In this document: piece by piece, positions 1 to 13,877 of the stretch
Numbering within the stretch: the first letter of the stretch is position 1
How the letters are laid out: each line of letters begins with the position of its first letter
Assembly (NCBI RefSeq): GCF_028453695.1
Contig: NC_135780.1
Span: 3,844,001-3,908,000 of the forward strand
DNA: 64,000 nt
Source of the DNA: Augochlora pura
Taxonomy: Eukaryota; Arthropoda; Insecta; Hymenoptera; Halictidae
Direction: 5' to 3'
Made by a program: the position numbers and the translations under genes
Notes under the pieces: generated by a model
What the model saw: only the letters and a program-made list of their open reading frames with translations
Databases searched by the model: none
Told to the model about the DNA's origin: nothing

Positions 1-44
1 ATAGCCGTAAAATGGACGTCCCTAAGACGTTCAAAGCTTATTAG

Positions 45-215
45 TTGCACTCTGTAGAACAAATTCAGAATGTGTCATCTATCAAATCAGCACTCTGTAC
101 AACTGCGTCAAATTCACATACTGTCCTCTACGAATGCATCAAATTCACATTCTATATCTCTACAAGCGCATCAAATTCGCGTTATGGACACAAGTGCATC
201 GAATATCCAGAACAC
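45..215. repeat. ~31-bp tandem repeat
   Basis: The block TGCRTCAAATTCACAT recurs near 72, 104, 135, 166 and 195, at about 31-base steps, with CTCTACAARTG-like spacers. Three open frames across it reflect only the repeat. Confidence 0.8.
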
Positions 216-805
216 GCACTTCCGCAAATTATTTCGCCGTTTAATGAGAATCGGGCGGCCGATGCGCGCCCATAGCAGCTCGATTACGCTCGCGGAACTC
301 GGTGTATGAATTTTTTTTCTCTCCGATCCCCCCCGAGCGAAGCCGCCTCTGTCGCCGGATACTTTGTTGTTTGCCTGGGCGATTAACGCAGCCGCGATGC
401 CGACTCCGCTTATCGGTGACATTGAATTTTGGCAGAGCGAGCCGCGATCGATACCGATGACGGTGGCAAGGCTCGCGGTTGCATTATCCGGCGCGCTGCG
501 TTACGACGAAAAAAATGCAACGGCGCGGGGAGGCGCGGCGCGGACGGGTCGCGCAATGGCGCACAGTGCAACGGCCCCGGCTAGCAATCTCTTTGTCTGC
601 GAACGGAACTTCGTTACGGAGCTATGAATGGATATTTTCGGATCGGCGATTGGCTCGGCCCGGCCGATCAAACAGAAAAAAAAACGACCGCCGCCAACGT
701 TTCTCTCCGCCCGGCGAATAGAATATTCGCGCGAAATCAAATTTCCCTGTCGCGCGCAACGTTAATGCAAGCGCCGAATGTCAACCGCGAAAGTACCGAA
801 TTTCT

Positions 806-1140
806 GTGTCGTTTGACGCTTGGCTCAGTTTCAATCCAGAGTATTTAGATAGCTCGCTTGATTACTCAATTTTGGGTAATTAAATAGAATAAATTCCTGT
901 TATGTTAAGAACAATGAAAGGTCTAATAAATCTGTGAGAAATATCAAAAATATGTTTGCAAAAATTGTTGAATAAAGTTCAGCGAGCTATAAACATAGTC
1001 CCTGCAATATCAGTGTCGTTTGATGCTTGGGTCAGTTATAACCCAGAGTATTTAGATAAAAGAACTAATAAATCTGTAAGAAATATTGTCAAAACAATGT
1101 TTGCAAAACACAGAATTGTTACAAACATAGCTAATAGTGC
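806..1140. repeat. Dispersed repeat, two adjacent copies
   Basis: Copy A (806-970) and copy B (1013-1130) share GTGTCGTTTGAYGCTTGG, then CCAGAGTATTTAGATA, and further on AATAAATCTGTRAGAAATAT and ATGTTTGCAAAA. A third, more decayed copy lies at 31484-31660. In copies A and B the first part can be read in one frame as FDAWxSxNPEYLD, which hints at a coding ancestor, but stops follow. The family is not one I recognise. Confidence 0.65.
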
Positions 1141-2196
1141 AGAAAATGGTCCCTCATTTTACGCGGCTTGTTTCTTCGCGCTGAATTGCAACGCTATTTA
1201 TGCATTATTTTATTATAAGCGATATCAATTTATACGATTTTAAATAACCAAAAAATTATTACAGTTAAACATTGATCGAAACATTCAGAACTTGGACGAG
1301 ATTTGCTGAAAGGCCGCAGCGAATGTCGGAAAACTTTTGAATTGGTCAAAAAAGAAAAACAATTCGAAATAACATTGTTATGTACGCGGACGAAAATCGA
1401 GACGCCCCGATAAGGGTTACGAAAGACAAATAATTTCTTGCAAAATACCGTGCTCGAGACGGCGTTGGCCGTCGCTTTATCTGAGATTCGCGGGGCGACG
1501 GTGTTCCGCGGCCGCTTCTCCGCGGAATCGTTATCTCGGCGTTGTCTGATAAATGACGGCCGATAAATGATTTTCGAGAACTCCGGCGCGGCCGGTTATC
1601 GCGCGCGTCGAAAAAACGCCTGGGAATTTGTGGGTCGGCCGGCATACGGTAGGTCAGGGATCCAAAAATAGTTGCCCGCCCGGATAAATAGCCGGATGTG
1701 CCGTCATTGAACGTGACCCTGCATTTTTCCATCTCCCGAAAACCGCGGCCAAAGTAAATCTCAAGACGACACGCGGGCCGGCCCCGTCTTGTAAATCCGA
1801 AACTCGTTTAATTCTGTACGTTCGGGAACTTATTTGCCCGTTGCTTGATTTATTCCAGGCTCGTCGACGCGATTCCGGTATCACGGGTGGTAAGCGTGAA
1901 TGTTATCGGTAACTCGCCCAGCGAAAATACACGCGGCGATGCGTCGAATTTGCCGAGCGGCGAAATCTGAATAATTCCCACACGGTCGAATAGTATTAAT
2001 CGAATAGAAATTAGAAAGTCATAAGTTATCGTTGGGGTAGGACGACAAAAGGTATTAGCATTCGTTTGGCAGAAGTTCCTTCATCTGGTAATTTTATTGT
2101 TCGAGCCATAAATGTTATGATGACGTTTATTAAATTGCATGGTGCACTTTGTCAATGGTTATGAATTCTCGGTTCGTAATTGCTCTAATAGCATTA

Positions 2197-2375
2197 TTTT
2201 ATATTTGTTTTATATTTTCTATTCATTTTATATTTCGTATTTATTTTCTATTTTCCATGCAATTTATATTTATTTTATATTTTATATTCATCTTGTATTT
2301 CATATTCGTTTCATATTTTATATTCATTTTGTATTTCATATTCGTTTCATATTTTATATTCACTTCAAATTTATT
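2197..2375. repeat. 36-bp AT-rich minisatellite
   Basis: The unit starting TTTATATTCATYTTGTATTT begins at 2281, 2317 and 2353, an exact 36-bp step. Decayed units precede it. The overlapping Phe/Tyr/Ile-rich frames are repeat artefacts. Confidence 0.85.
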
Positions 2376-5300
2376 CTCCCCTTATTTCACATATAATATT
2401 AATATTATAATTTCTACTTCCTTTATACTTTACATGTATAATAAATAATATTATTATACTCGACTGTCTAGAAAAATAATATGTCGAATAAGCGTACTTT
2501 AAAAAATATATTAAAAGAATTGGTAAATAAAATTATAAATGGTGTACTCAAATGGCTCCACTGTTCAAGTATTAAATTAAGTATTAACTTAATCCATTGT
2601 TCAAGTAATATATGAATATACAATTAAATTAATTTATTCGAAATTGAACTAAAAAAAAGCGAAAACATAAAGTGCGCAATTTAGGGGCGCGACCTTCAGG
2701 GCCTGGAACGAGGAAAGATTTTCGCCGAGCAGAGCGTCACATGTCGCGACACCCCCTTCGCAAGCCCACGAAAATAAGTATGGCCCCTTCGCAATTCACC
2801 CCCGTAGCGTTCGAGCGTAATGCCACCCTTACGCTTCCGGCCTACGGGCTGCATTTTTAAAAGCTATCGCGCTCGTAAATACCGCGCCGTGCAATTTGTC
2901 GCGTATTATGTACTTACGCGCGCACGCCTACTTATCGTCCTGCTAATAACCGGCCGTCGAGCCCGCCGAATTTCCGCAAAATGGCGCACGCCGCGGCGTG
3001 GATCACGTGATTGGAAAATATGGTGTCCGAAACGGTGAATTACGGTCCACGTATCCCCTCTCTATTGATTCTTTCCAGGGACGTAATGAGTGGAACAAGT
3101 TGACTCGCGTTACGTTCAGCCACGTACCATCCGTTTTTCTGCAATTTAATGTTGTTCATAATGTAGCAGAGAAGGATCCATCATTATCGGAAAGATTGAA
3201 TGCAGTACGAATAAAATAAAAATATCAATTATCGTGTTGTTAGGGTACGAAGCGCGAAATTTTAAAGACGTTAGAAGAATTTGAAAATACCGATTTATTA
3301 TTTTAAAGCCGTTATTATTTTTAGGAGAGGAAATATATTTTTATTTAGTTATTGTTTCTTCAATCTTTGTGCAATTTAAGAAACAAAGACTGGATAGAGT
3401 TTCTATAAATTATTCTAAATAAAATAATAGAACTTTTAAATTCTTCTAATACTGTTCCAACAAAATTATTTCAACTGTTTTAAAAAATGTTTATTCACCC
3501 CCTCTTCGAACAAAAAGAACCCTGTATCGCAGAGACTACTTTTCGAAAAAATACGAAATAGCTTCGTATTAACAAATGCAATTAATTCTTACGCTACTTC
3601 GTTCCAGAAGTACAACGCCTACCACAAACAGTGTTTAAATTAAAAAATAGAAAACAGCGTCGCAGAAAACACGAGTACGAGGAAGATACGAGACGCAGTT
3701 GCTTCGCGCGCAATGAGAACCACGCTGCAGACAGCGGCAAGCCGGTATACCGGCCTCCTAAAAACCATGAAAATCGAGCGGCTTAATTGAAAATACATGA
3801 TCGACGGTTACCGCGCGCGCGCGAGCGCGAACGGTGCCGGTGTCGCGCAGGTATCGGGGACATTTGGAAGTGGGTGTCGCCGTTAATGGGGAACGTGGTG
3901 ATTTTCGCAATTCAAACACGTGCGAAAATTGCCACCCGCAGCAAATCCTTGGAATCGGTATTTTTCCACCCTGAAATCCCTCCCTCCTCCCTCCTACCCC
4001 CTCCTGCCCCCCTCCTACCCTCGGGCCACGTCAGACGATAGCACACATTGTGCTGCGCCACCGCTGAGAACCTACGGTCTAGCCTTGACTGCGCGCAGGG
4101 GTTGCTATGGCGATAACCACCCCCGCTTGCGTACACCCGACCGCCCTACCCCCCTCCCCTGCCCCCGCCTCCGCCCCGCCGACGACGAGCCCGTCCCCTC
4201 CTCGCCCCGCCGCCGCGTGTCCCGACGGCGGCGGTCTACGACCAAGAGTGTGACCCCGACCTTTCAGGTGGATGACCTCCACTGCATCGCGGATGCGCGC
4301 GCACGCGACAGGGCTCACCTAGACAGAGGCACCCCCGTCACCGAGGGGGTCGGTGGTGGTGGTCACACGAGGATGCAGGCGGTTGGTCGTCGCCGGTGGA
4401 GAGGGTTGAAACGGACTGCGGGTTGTCATTACTTGAGACTGAAGATAGTCTGGCTGGTTACAGTGAACTTTCGGGGCGGGAGGGGGGTGGCGGCGGTGGC
4501 GGCGGCGGCGTTCGAGGGGTTGTATTCCGATTGCATTGTCAGGGCGGCTTTTTTTTTTCTTCTTCGCCCGGAACAAGGAGGGCGGGGGCCGCGGGATATT
4601 ATCATCGAAGCATCGATACCGCGAGCGAAACCGGCCTCTTCTCTTTTTTAATGCGATAAACATTCGACCGTGTACTTTTTTTTTCTCTCTCACTCGCTCT
4701 CTCCACCCTCGAACCGGGTTTATAATTCGAGAGACCGCTCCAGCTTTTTCGCCCATTGTTCGAATTTCTGTCGGCGGCAGCCGCTTTTCAAATTGCTCTC
4801 CGTTAATATTTATACACCGGCCTCGTGGATTATTGAGTAGCCGGCTACACTTGCGCGCGTAGAACAACCGTACCGGCGGCTTTTAAACGATCCGCCGTAA
4901 CATTTATTTGTCAGTGATACGGTCGACACCCCGCGCCGCTTACGTAGAGGCGCCGATAATTTCTGCGTGCTCGTCGAGACGTTGCAATATATTGCAATAA
5001 ACTGTCAATAAAGTACGAAACAGAACCCTCCGGTTCTCATTATTCCAATGATTTTTATCTTGCGCGAATATTTGGGACTGATTTTTCGTAGTTCTCGTGT
5101 AACGCGTCGACGGACCTTTTGCTGTGCGAGAGAATTTTTGTGAAACGCTGTTCCCGCTCCGATGCGTTTTTAAATCGCTGCGGGTGGGGGTCGTCGCGCG
5201 GGCTGCCTTCCTCGGATTCGTTAAAATGCCGAGGATGCGCCCCGATGGGAACTTGGGGGAATTTCCGTGGCGCACCTGCGACAGAGAAGGAATCGACAGG

Positions 5301-5449
5301 TGTGGAAAAAGTTTATTCTCGTCGGGTTTCGCTGACCCGGTCACAAGCCGCACGAGCGCTGCATCTACGCCTATGCGCCAGACGCCGACAAGGGGTTGCT
5401 CACCCCTTCCTGTCTGCACCACCACATGGAAGCGCGGTCGGGGGGGGGG

Positions 5450-5549
5450 NNNNNNNNNNNNNNNNNNNNNNNNNNNNNNNNNNNNNNNNNNNNNNNNNNN
5501 NNNNNNNNNNNNNNNNNNNNNNNNNNNNNNNNNNNNNNNNNNNNNNNNN
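5450..5549. other. Assembly gap (100 N)
   Basis: Exactly 100 undetermined bases, the conventional size for a gap of unknown length. It follows directly on a run of nine Gs. Open frames crossing it are meaningless. Confidence 0.99.
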
Positions 5550-7094
5550 CTGCACCGCCGACCGTACGTTTGAACGAGCCGGCTTTCCAATTTGCATCCG
5601 ATATTTTCCGCCGCCCAAAAACGGGCTGGCGAGACCGTGCCACGTGAAAATTTGAATCGATGCCACGCCGACGTTGCGCGAACCTCGCCGATGCCCGTCT
5701 CGGGGCTTCCCCGTTGTCCGAGTTTCATGCAACGCGATTCCCTTTATTTTCCATTCGCTGTAGAATTTTGCGAAATTAATCGTATCGCGTAGAATTATCG
5801 CATGCTAAAGTCTCGCGTGTGGAATGCTTGGTGCAGTTCTTGGAAGCCCTTTCTTGGTCCGATCAAACTAGGGCGTGTCTGCTGTCAGTCAACCTCGCTA
5901 AATCTGTATTCTACCAACGAGTATTTCTTTTTGTTACACCGATCAATTTGATGGTATTCTGAAAACTGAGATACGATGCAGACTCGTGGATGTCGAGCAT
6001 GAAATGTTAAAAGAATCGAGAAAATGAAATGGTAAAGAGATGAAGCGAACGATTGTTTGTTTTGGTGTATTTCCAGCGCGATTTTGGACGAATCGTTCGG
6101 GCGGTGGTTGAAATTTTGGAAATTTCTGGGCGCGGTCGATTTCGGAAAGCACGAAGGCCAGCGTGAAATATCGCGATCTCGTTTTTCTGTCTCGAGGGTC
6201 GGCGGGGGGTTTTGTGAAAGGCGGCGGTGCATTCGAGCCGGGGTTAAAAGCACGCCACGCAGGGACAGGCCATGGCAATTCAACGTCGAGACACTCTTAT
6301 CTTGGCGGCCATTGTCGATCCACATCTCTGATAGGCGGCGATCCATAGTGTCGTCGATTGGGATCTCATTAATGATACGTGGCTTCCGGTATTTCCGGAC
6401 GCCATCAACTATTCAACGGGCTGCGTCACGTCGCTGGGAATATTTCAAAACGACGAGATCAGAGACAAAGTTCTGCAAACAATGCGATCGCCATCGCGAA
6501 AAACAATGCGAATTGTGTTTAATTCGAGTCTAGAGAAACAATTCTTGGGAAATATTGTTTAGTATATATAATTTTTTATTCTTTTAATATGAAATATCAC
6601 TGGAAAATCTGTGGGAAAACGTTTCGATCCACTGTGTGTACGTTTAATTAATAAACAGAATTGTTCTAGTTGCACCATCTTGTCAAGACTGTAAAATATT
6701 AAATAGATTTTTCAAATATGTAAAATCTTTCTTTTAACTTTTTTTATACTTTCAGCTGCGGTCGACGTGTACAGGTGTTGCAAGGAACTGGCAATTTTAC
6801 AACAAAAATGCTTCTTCTATGATTAAAGTCAAAATGCTTATGAAATATATTAATTTTCGCACATTTTTGAATAATTTTGGATCATCTGTCAAAAAAACAG
6901 CACCCAGGGTAATCGATAAAATGCAGAATAAAATTCAAAGGGTTAACTTTCCAGTTCTCATATATTTCGCCTTTATCTTCTACAATTTTTCATATCCCTC
7001 GCCAATAGTTCATATCCTCGTTCAATTACTATCTTCCTACCTTCTACTATTGTTACTTTTTAATATTTCCTACCCTTTACTATTCACTATTACT

Positions 7095-7324
7095 TTAACC
7101 CTTTGCAGTCGGAGCCATTTCACCTGGAAATCCAAAGTATTTCTTTAGACTCACACTGTGTCGATTTTGTCTAACTCGGAGCATTTTATACATTATGGAA
7201 TTAAATTTTCGTGATTCGTGCGACAGTTAACAGCTCTCGACAATGTTTCGAATACGAGTCAATTTGATAGAAATGATTTTGAAACGTGGCATAATAATTT
7301 TGCCACGTCTGCCCAAAGGGTTGA
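7095..7324. mobile_element. TTAA-type (piggyBac-like) MITE
   Basis: The left end is TTAA-CCCTTTGCAGTCGGAGCCATTT, which matches other copies to the base over most of its length. The right end is degenerate (GCCCAAAGGG-TTGA). The length of 230 bp agrees with the family. Confidence 0.65.
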
Positions 7325-8085
7325 TATCCCAACCATTTCCAAAATACATCTTTTCATCCCTGCCGTATAAAAATGAACGACGCGAGAGAGCGCAGAAAAA
7401 AATCCGGAAATTCGTTGATCAAGCGACCGTCTCAATTAAAATAGGAGAGTTCGGCGAGGGGTCGGAACGGGACCCCGAAAAATTTCGGAAAGAAAAAGGA
7501 CGAGTCGGCCGGGCGCGGCTACGCGCGAAGGATGCCGTGGCGAACGGTTCGGGTCCGTTGCGTGCCGCTTACCGGGTAACGAATCCAATTACTTGCTAAT
7601 TAGAGAATCGAGGCAGCAGTACTTTTGAAAGTTGCGTGGCAACGGCGCGCGGGGGTAGGGGGGGACCCGAGGGCTCAGGGGCGAACGGATGCCGTGGGGT
7701 TTTTCTCAGGGTGGATGAAGTGCGCAATTAATCCGTCTCGCGTAGGCACTTCTGCTACTGAAACTGCATTGATATCCCTGCCGGGCCACCCTTTTCTCTT
7801 CCGCGTCCCGCGGACCGCCCCCCCCCCCCTTGCTTTCGTCTTTTCGACGTGTTCCTTTTTTGTCACGGTGTTCGTCTGAATGCGAACAACCATAACCAGA
7901 CATCCGACGACGACGACGACGACGACCCGTAATGCATCCGTAATCTTCGAGGAAAGATGGCGGCGCGTCACCCTCTAGACACGCGCCTGGACTTTCTCCC
8001 TCTTTTCTCACTCTCTCTTTCTCCCTGCTTTACTCGCTCTCTCTTTTTCTCCCTGCTTCTTCTTCCTCTCTTCTTCTTTCTTTCC

Positions 8086-8088
<3 letters not shown>

Positions 8089-8118
<30 letters not shown>
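8089..8118. repeat. CT microsatellite within a 130-bp pyrimidine tract
   Basis: A pure (TC)15 run at the end of a nearly all-pyrimidine stretch from about 7990. Confidence 0.95.
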
Positions 8119-8122
<4 letters not shown>

Positions 8123-10703
8123 GATCCGTGTAATCCTGTTTAAGCGAAGCTATATAGCGACCAGATTATCGAGATTGGCCTAGGATATTGGGGATAACTT
8201 GTCGAGTTTTCGATTTCGGTATCTGGGTGAAAGTGGTTCAATTTCCGATCAATCTTGTTCTCAAAGTCAACGCCGAGAACCTCGGCGGGCCTTATCGATC
8301 CGCTCATTATCATTAACAGCCGCGCGCTAAGTCCGCTCCGGTTTCCTTCCAAAATCGCGAGCTAATGTTTAAACACGTTCGATGGAGAATCGATATCCGT
8401 TCGATATGGAAAAAAAACCGCGCAAATCTTGACTCTATCTTTATGGACGTGTATCAGCGATCATTAATCTTGTTTCCCCCTTTTCATATTTTCCGGCTGG
8501 AATCGTTTAGCATTTGTAATTCTCGTCTGTAACCTGTTTACCTCAATCAAATAAATCGAAAGATAAAATCCTATAATTTAATACTTAAAATACCGCGAGC
8601 CGTGCAAGTATTTATCGTTACACCGTCGATCATGAAAGTGAACGCAATTTATGCAATTTGACAACTAAAAATACTCCCCGCGAAAGCTGGGAACAGTAAT
8701 TAATGTTCGTTAGTGCTTCCTTATTTCGGAAAATGTATAAATGACATGTGTCTAACGTTACGTTTCTTATACGAGATCAAGCTTGTCCAAGCACAGGAAA
8801 ACAAATTAATAATAGTTAATAAGTAAAACTTTCTTTGAATGTCTTTATTGTTTCGCATTTGATCTAACCATTTTTATAATAAATGCGTGAAATTCTCAGG
8901 GTGACGGGTGACTTCTCAAACCCTTTCCAACTATTGTTCTGCTGATTATAATGAAATTAAATAAACGATATTCTATCTCGAGTTCGTCGGTTTATCCTCG
9001 GCCGCGTTTAGAAATGAAAAATACGCTGGATTTCGTACGAGGCTAGATTACGCGGCGCGCGAGTTGTTTAAATTGCCATAATATACCGTAATTAACAGAG
9101 ATCGAAGGTTCGCGAGATTCCCGGGGGGGGGAAGGCAGGTCAAGGAACCCGGCCGCGCCGTTCCACGAGGCCGCCGCGACCAGAATCGAGTTTTTCAACG
9201 CCAGTTTCGAAGTAGATTTGATTAGACCGATTCGCCGGGTACGCAGAGAATATTATTCGTTGCGATAACCATGCGAAGTGTACGCGCACGCGATATATGC
9301 GCGAGGCGTTTTGGCCAACTGCTCCGTGTGCACAGTCACGGGGTCATTAAGCTTCAGGGGCATTGGCCAGCCAGAAACTTTCCTGGACGGTGTCTAATTA
9401 CTCTCGAATCCATGCCAGCTTTTCGTGTGCGAATAATTACGGTATCAAGCACTCGTTCGCGATGACCTAACCCGCGTGAGCAACCGCGAAAGAATGTAAT
9501 TAGAGGCGCTTATTAAAATCTGGGAAATACTTTAGCTAATTCGCGCACGAAACCGCGAGACTTTGTCCTTGGGAAGTCTGTGATCCTCTAGGCTCCTCGC
9601 AGATGAGTATTTTCAATATTGTAAAGAACGTTAAAAACGATGTAACGATAAGAAACTTAATGATTAACAGTTGTATAATTTTTATTTGAAATGTCACTGT
9701 CTTGGTTAAAATATACCTTGCGCATTAATTCTCCTATTAAGTCATTGAATGGATGAAATTAATTTTTAACTAGCGCCCAGAATTCAATTTTTATTGTAAA
9801 GTAATCGACCAAGCTGAATATTGTTTAGAAAAGTACTATAAGTAACTATCCACGATGATGAATATTAACTTTCTCGTTAGGCAAATTGTGAGAATCTGTG
9901 GGAATTTATGCTGCATCACGTGGCGTTAATTTAACAGTATCGAATATCTATTGAAATTTCTTTCAGGATTAATAATTGTCAGTTGACCTTGACCTTGGAG
10001 GAAAGAAATCGTAGGATCGCGTCGCGCACCTGTGCCGCAGTTTTTGCATATCACCGAGATCATTGCAAATTTACGATGAATTTCGACGATGTATTTTCCG
10101 CTTTGTTTTCCCGAGTGGAAATTCCTCGCAGTCCGTTCCGGGGGCCTCGCGCAAGGGCGAGAACGCGCGGGAGGAAGGGTTCAAGGAGGCAAATTAGACC
10201 AAGACGGTAGTGCCGGGGGGGAAGATTGCATTCTCCGTCGGATTTTTTCGGGCGCATCCGAAAACAATGCGTCGCCCACGCAGTCTACGGGCACTATTCG
10301 TTATTGCTTCGTCCCTTTTCTACTACGACTACGCCGTCGCCCGATTCACGGTCACAGTTTTGCGCCGAACAACGATCCGTCTAGACAGACAGCCCTCCAC
10401 GGATGAACCTTCCACCTTTTCTTTCTCCTCCTTTCTTTTTTCCTAGCGTACCGCGCCTACTTCAACGTATTCACGCGGCTATGCGAAAACCCGCGCCGCG
10501 CGTGAAACACCGTGTCCAAAACCACAATGTCCAAAACCTTCTCGGCGAGGTGCTGAAAGTACCCCTTTCTACTCGACGATGTAACCATAAAAAAAAATGT
10601 ACGGTGAAAGAACGGGACTGGATTTAACAGGATTGTTTGTTGGTGTGCGAGAGTATAGTAGACAGATAATATAGATATTCGAAAGATTTGGTAATTAAAT
10701 GTG

Positions 10704-10975
10704 TGATTAAGTAAGATTAGGTTGAGTTTGGTCAGGTCGGATTAGATCAATATTAGGTCGAGATTAGGTCGAGATTAGGTCACGATCGGGTCAAAATTAG
10801 GTCAAGATTTAGCCACGAGGATTAGTTGAGATAAGGTCAAGATTAGACCGAGGTTTTATCAAAATTAAGCCAAAATTAGGTCAAGATTAAGTCGAGATTA
10901 GGTGAAGGTTAGGTCAAAATTAGGTCAAGATTATTTCAAGATCAGCTTATGTCAGATTAAGGTTAGGTTACGTTA
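10704..10975. repeat. 11-bp tandem array with AGGTCA core
   Basis: About 24 units of consensus ATTAGGTCAAG follow each other at an 11-bp step (10741, 10752, 10763, 10774, 10785, 10796 and so on to 10963), with one 14-base and one 10-base unit near 10807-10830. Seven or more units keep AGGTCA or AGGTCG. AGGTCA is the nuclear-receptor half-site. At this spacing neighbours form DR5, and AAATTAGGTCA at about 10792, 10871 and 10915 fits the monomer site of ROR/HR3/E75-type receptors. The function is inferred only. Confidence 0.85.
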
Positions 10976-13877
10976 TGCAGTTGGATGAATACTGATTAAA
11001 TAATTTGTCGATGCTTTCGCAGTGTCGACCGAAGCAGAATCGCTAAAGTGACTCCTGAATTCGAGGTTATGTCAAGCTTATTACAGCAAAAATAAATCGT
11101 GCAATAAATATATAAGATTAAGACACGCCAAAGATTTGCGTTCTGTCAAACAGTAAATATATGTAAATTAAATGTATTTCAAACATTTCTTACAATCTAC
11201 TTGTTGTACGTAGTTTATGAAACTTAATTTAATCAACACAGATTGTTTCTTTTACTGAACAATGAATATAAAGCTCATATGAATATTTTAACATAGAAAA
11301 ATGCGAGAAGTGATATTAATTGAAAAGAAAAATTACTAAACTAGGTGGAGGTTTGTGTTTCAGACAGCAGTACAGTAGCTAGAAAATTAAGTATATTAAG
11401 CAAGATAAAAACGAATATAAAATCGCGACAGTTAACGAGAGTACTAATTTAACACTAAACCTACCAAACAGTAACCTCGACTACTATGCGCTACACTATA
11501 AAATTAAGGAGATATAATTTATTTAAATACATTTTCTATAATCGCAATTGCTACAATATAGCAATTTAGTCTATTATTTTTCACGAAAACGTTTTTATAA
11601 CTTTTATGATTCTAAAATAATAAACCAATCATTTGAGCATAATTTAGTATTAATTAATACAATGCTGCAAAATGCTATATAAATTAATGTCAGAACTCGA
11701 ATATAGATGTACGATTGAAAATAAGACGACAACAACTAAAACCGTGTAATTGTCCGTAGCAGTAAAGGATTACCGATCGCGCCGATTATTTGTCGGCGGA
11801 AAAATGTCAGGGTCTAAAAGTGAATCGGTCGGTTTTTCCCGCAGAATCGGTATAATCGATCGCGGACAGAAGCGTTGCCACGGCCGAAGATTAAATTCGA
11901 TTGTTTATCCCTTTCGAGGGAGGCGAGCGAGCGAGCGCGCGCGTCGGCCTGGTAATCTCGAGCTCCCCGCATAATTGCAATTAATTAAAAATGGCTTTGG
12001 TATGCCGGCGTTCAACCCTCCTGAAAGCGTGCATCGATCGCGGAGGGTCGTCGCCCGCTATGTTGCAACGTATCCTATGCAGACAGGACGCGCTCTCCTT
12101 TCATGTCCGCTCATGCAAAGGACACTCTCATCGCGTATGCAGCCGCGGGAGCCTCCACTCGAATTGTCGGATCCTGCTTTTATTCCGCGGCCGAACCGAG
12201 CCTCTGGCCGCGCGCGTCGATTTCCCGCTCGCAATTGGAGCGAGAAGTTGATTTTTATCGGCTGCGCGCCGCGCGCTTCCTGCCCCGACGACATCGGCGC
12301 GACGGTTACCTCGCGGATTAAATCCGTCGAAACGTTTCCTTGACGGTCCCATCCACCCCCCGACTCGAACGCGTTCGCAGCATCTCTGTGCACGCGATTG
12401 TTATAAAAATATTGCGCCTCAGAGCGCAGTGTTTTATGCGCGAAACACAGTCTAGGACGTAAAGAACAGAAATTGAATAAAAGTAAATTGTTTCAGAAAT
12501 TCGATGAGTCTAAAGTAGTGCGGTAATATTATTAGATCATCTTTATGTTTTTATAATTTTTCTAGTTTTCCTATAAGTACGTTAATTCTGTAGTTTATTT
12601 ATAACATAATGGGAACAGAGCCGTGAAGCCGTTTACTGTGGCCAGTTGCTGCTCGATTTATTTTCATAATTAACAGTATATTTATCGAGCAAGCCGCGTG
12701 CAATTTTCCTTTGGAAAATAACAATATTACGAGATTAGAAAATTAGGTGGCAGCTGCATTGTTCTAAACGGCTCGCGACTATTTAACTTCGGGCGAGGGC
12801 AGCTTGTCGCGTGGAACAACATCGATCAGAAATCTCGGCGATTCTTCTTCGAGAGGTCTCCACGGATGCGGGCTGCATTATGCATGAGCGAATTGCACAC
12901 TCTTCGAGGAATATTCTCCCTTCTATCGGCGGCCGAACTAATTTTCAGCGGCGTATCACAGACCGCCGCGGACTCGCCGCATTTTCTCCTCGTGTCACCC
13001 TTCCGCGACAATGAACGGTTCTCGGGCGCGAAGGAAAAAAAAAAGAACGCCTTCGTTTCCGAAAGGGGTTCCACGGGACGCCCAAGATTTTCCCCGCTCC
13101 AGGATGAATTATTAATTTTCGAACTTATGTTTAATTCAGCGGCAAATCCGACGGCGTCGTGTCGCGTTTCTTTTCCTCTACAAATTTCCGCGTGTTTTCG
13201 CGGCGCCGTAATATACGTAACGAGGCGCGGCGCGGGTTCGTCTACGAAGCGAACACGTCGCCAATGTTCTCGGCGTTGGGTCCTTGCGACAGACTTTTCA
13301 GAGGATGAGAAGGAGGTCGCGCCGGGTCGAGCCGGTAGGGTGGCAAAGGTCGAACGAACGATTTCCATCGTCTGGACCTATTCTGGAAATCCTCCAACAT
13401 AGGGTCATTTTTTTCCTCCCCATAAAACCTGTCCTGTTTCCTTAAAGAACATTGAACCATGGCCAACCGTTGCAATCCGCTACGGATGATTAAGCCGCCT
13501 GTCTTTTTCCGCGCCGCTTTTTAATTAATTCTGTACGGTGGTCATTTTTATACCAGCTTGAAATCATCGATGGAATCGGTGAATGCATTCCTTGGATTGT
13601 ATGGTGCTATGGAATATGATCATTTTCTTTCAGGAAATTTCTATCGTCTTTGCATAATTATTTAATGAATTCTCTACTGTTGAATTTTAATATAGAAACA
13701 GAAGTAATTTTTTAATACTCTGATGAGTCGAAAATTGCGGTGCATAATTTCTTTGATTACAAAAAGAAAGCGTAGCACGTTGTAGCTAAAAAGAATTAAA
13801 ATTAAAAATCTTCGATAAATCATAATTCAATAACGCTATCCACTTCTTTGTTAAGAACGGATCAATTGATATAAAAG

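Larger units (their letters stand above)
216..7094. other. Gene-less stretch, mosaic GC/AT
   Basis: GC-rich patches occupy about 220-780, 1440-1960, 2670-3080, 3790-4560 and 4860-6300, with AT-rich DNA between. The patch at 3920-4651 is C/G-rich and gives a 243-codon frame of Pro/Arg/Gly without family resemblance. The stretch also holds the dispersed repeat, the 36-bp minisatellite and the assembly gap listed separately. I see no gene. Confidence 0.7.

Noticed and set aside
2139..2448. Hydrophobic Phe/Tyr/Ile-rich frames that resemble membrane segments
   Set aside because: They are direct translations of the 36-bp AT-rich minisatellite.
4102..4122. GTTGCTATGGCGATAAC, resembling an RFX X-box
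   Set aside because: The half-site spacing is three bases too long for the usual X-box and there is no associated gene.
3920..4651. 243-codon open frame on the plus strand
   Set aside because: Pro/Arg/Gly-rich translation of a GC-rich patch, with competing open frames on both strands and no recognisable domain.
5119..5728. Open frames across the gap, on both strands
   Set aside because: They include about 34 undetermined residues from the N run, so their length is not real.
10704..10975. Interstitial telomere (TTAGG)n
   Set aside because: TTAGG occurs once per 11 bp, not as a continuous pentamer, so this is a minisatellite rather than telomeric DNA.
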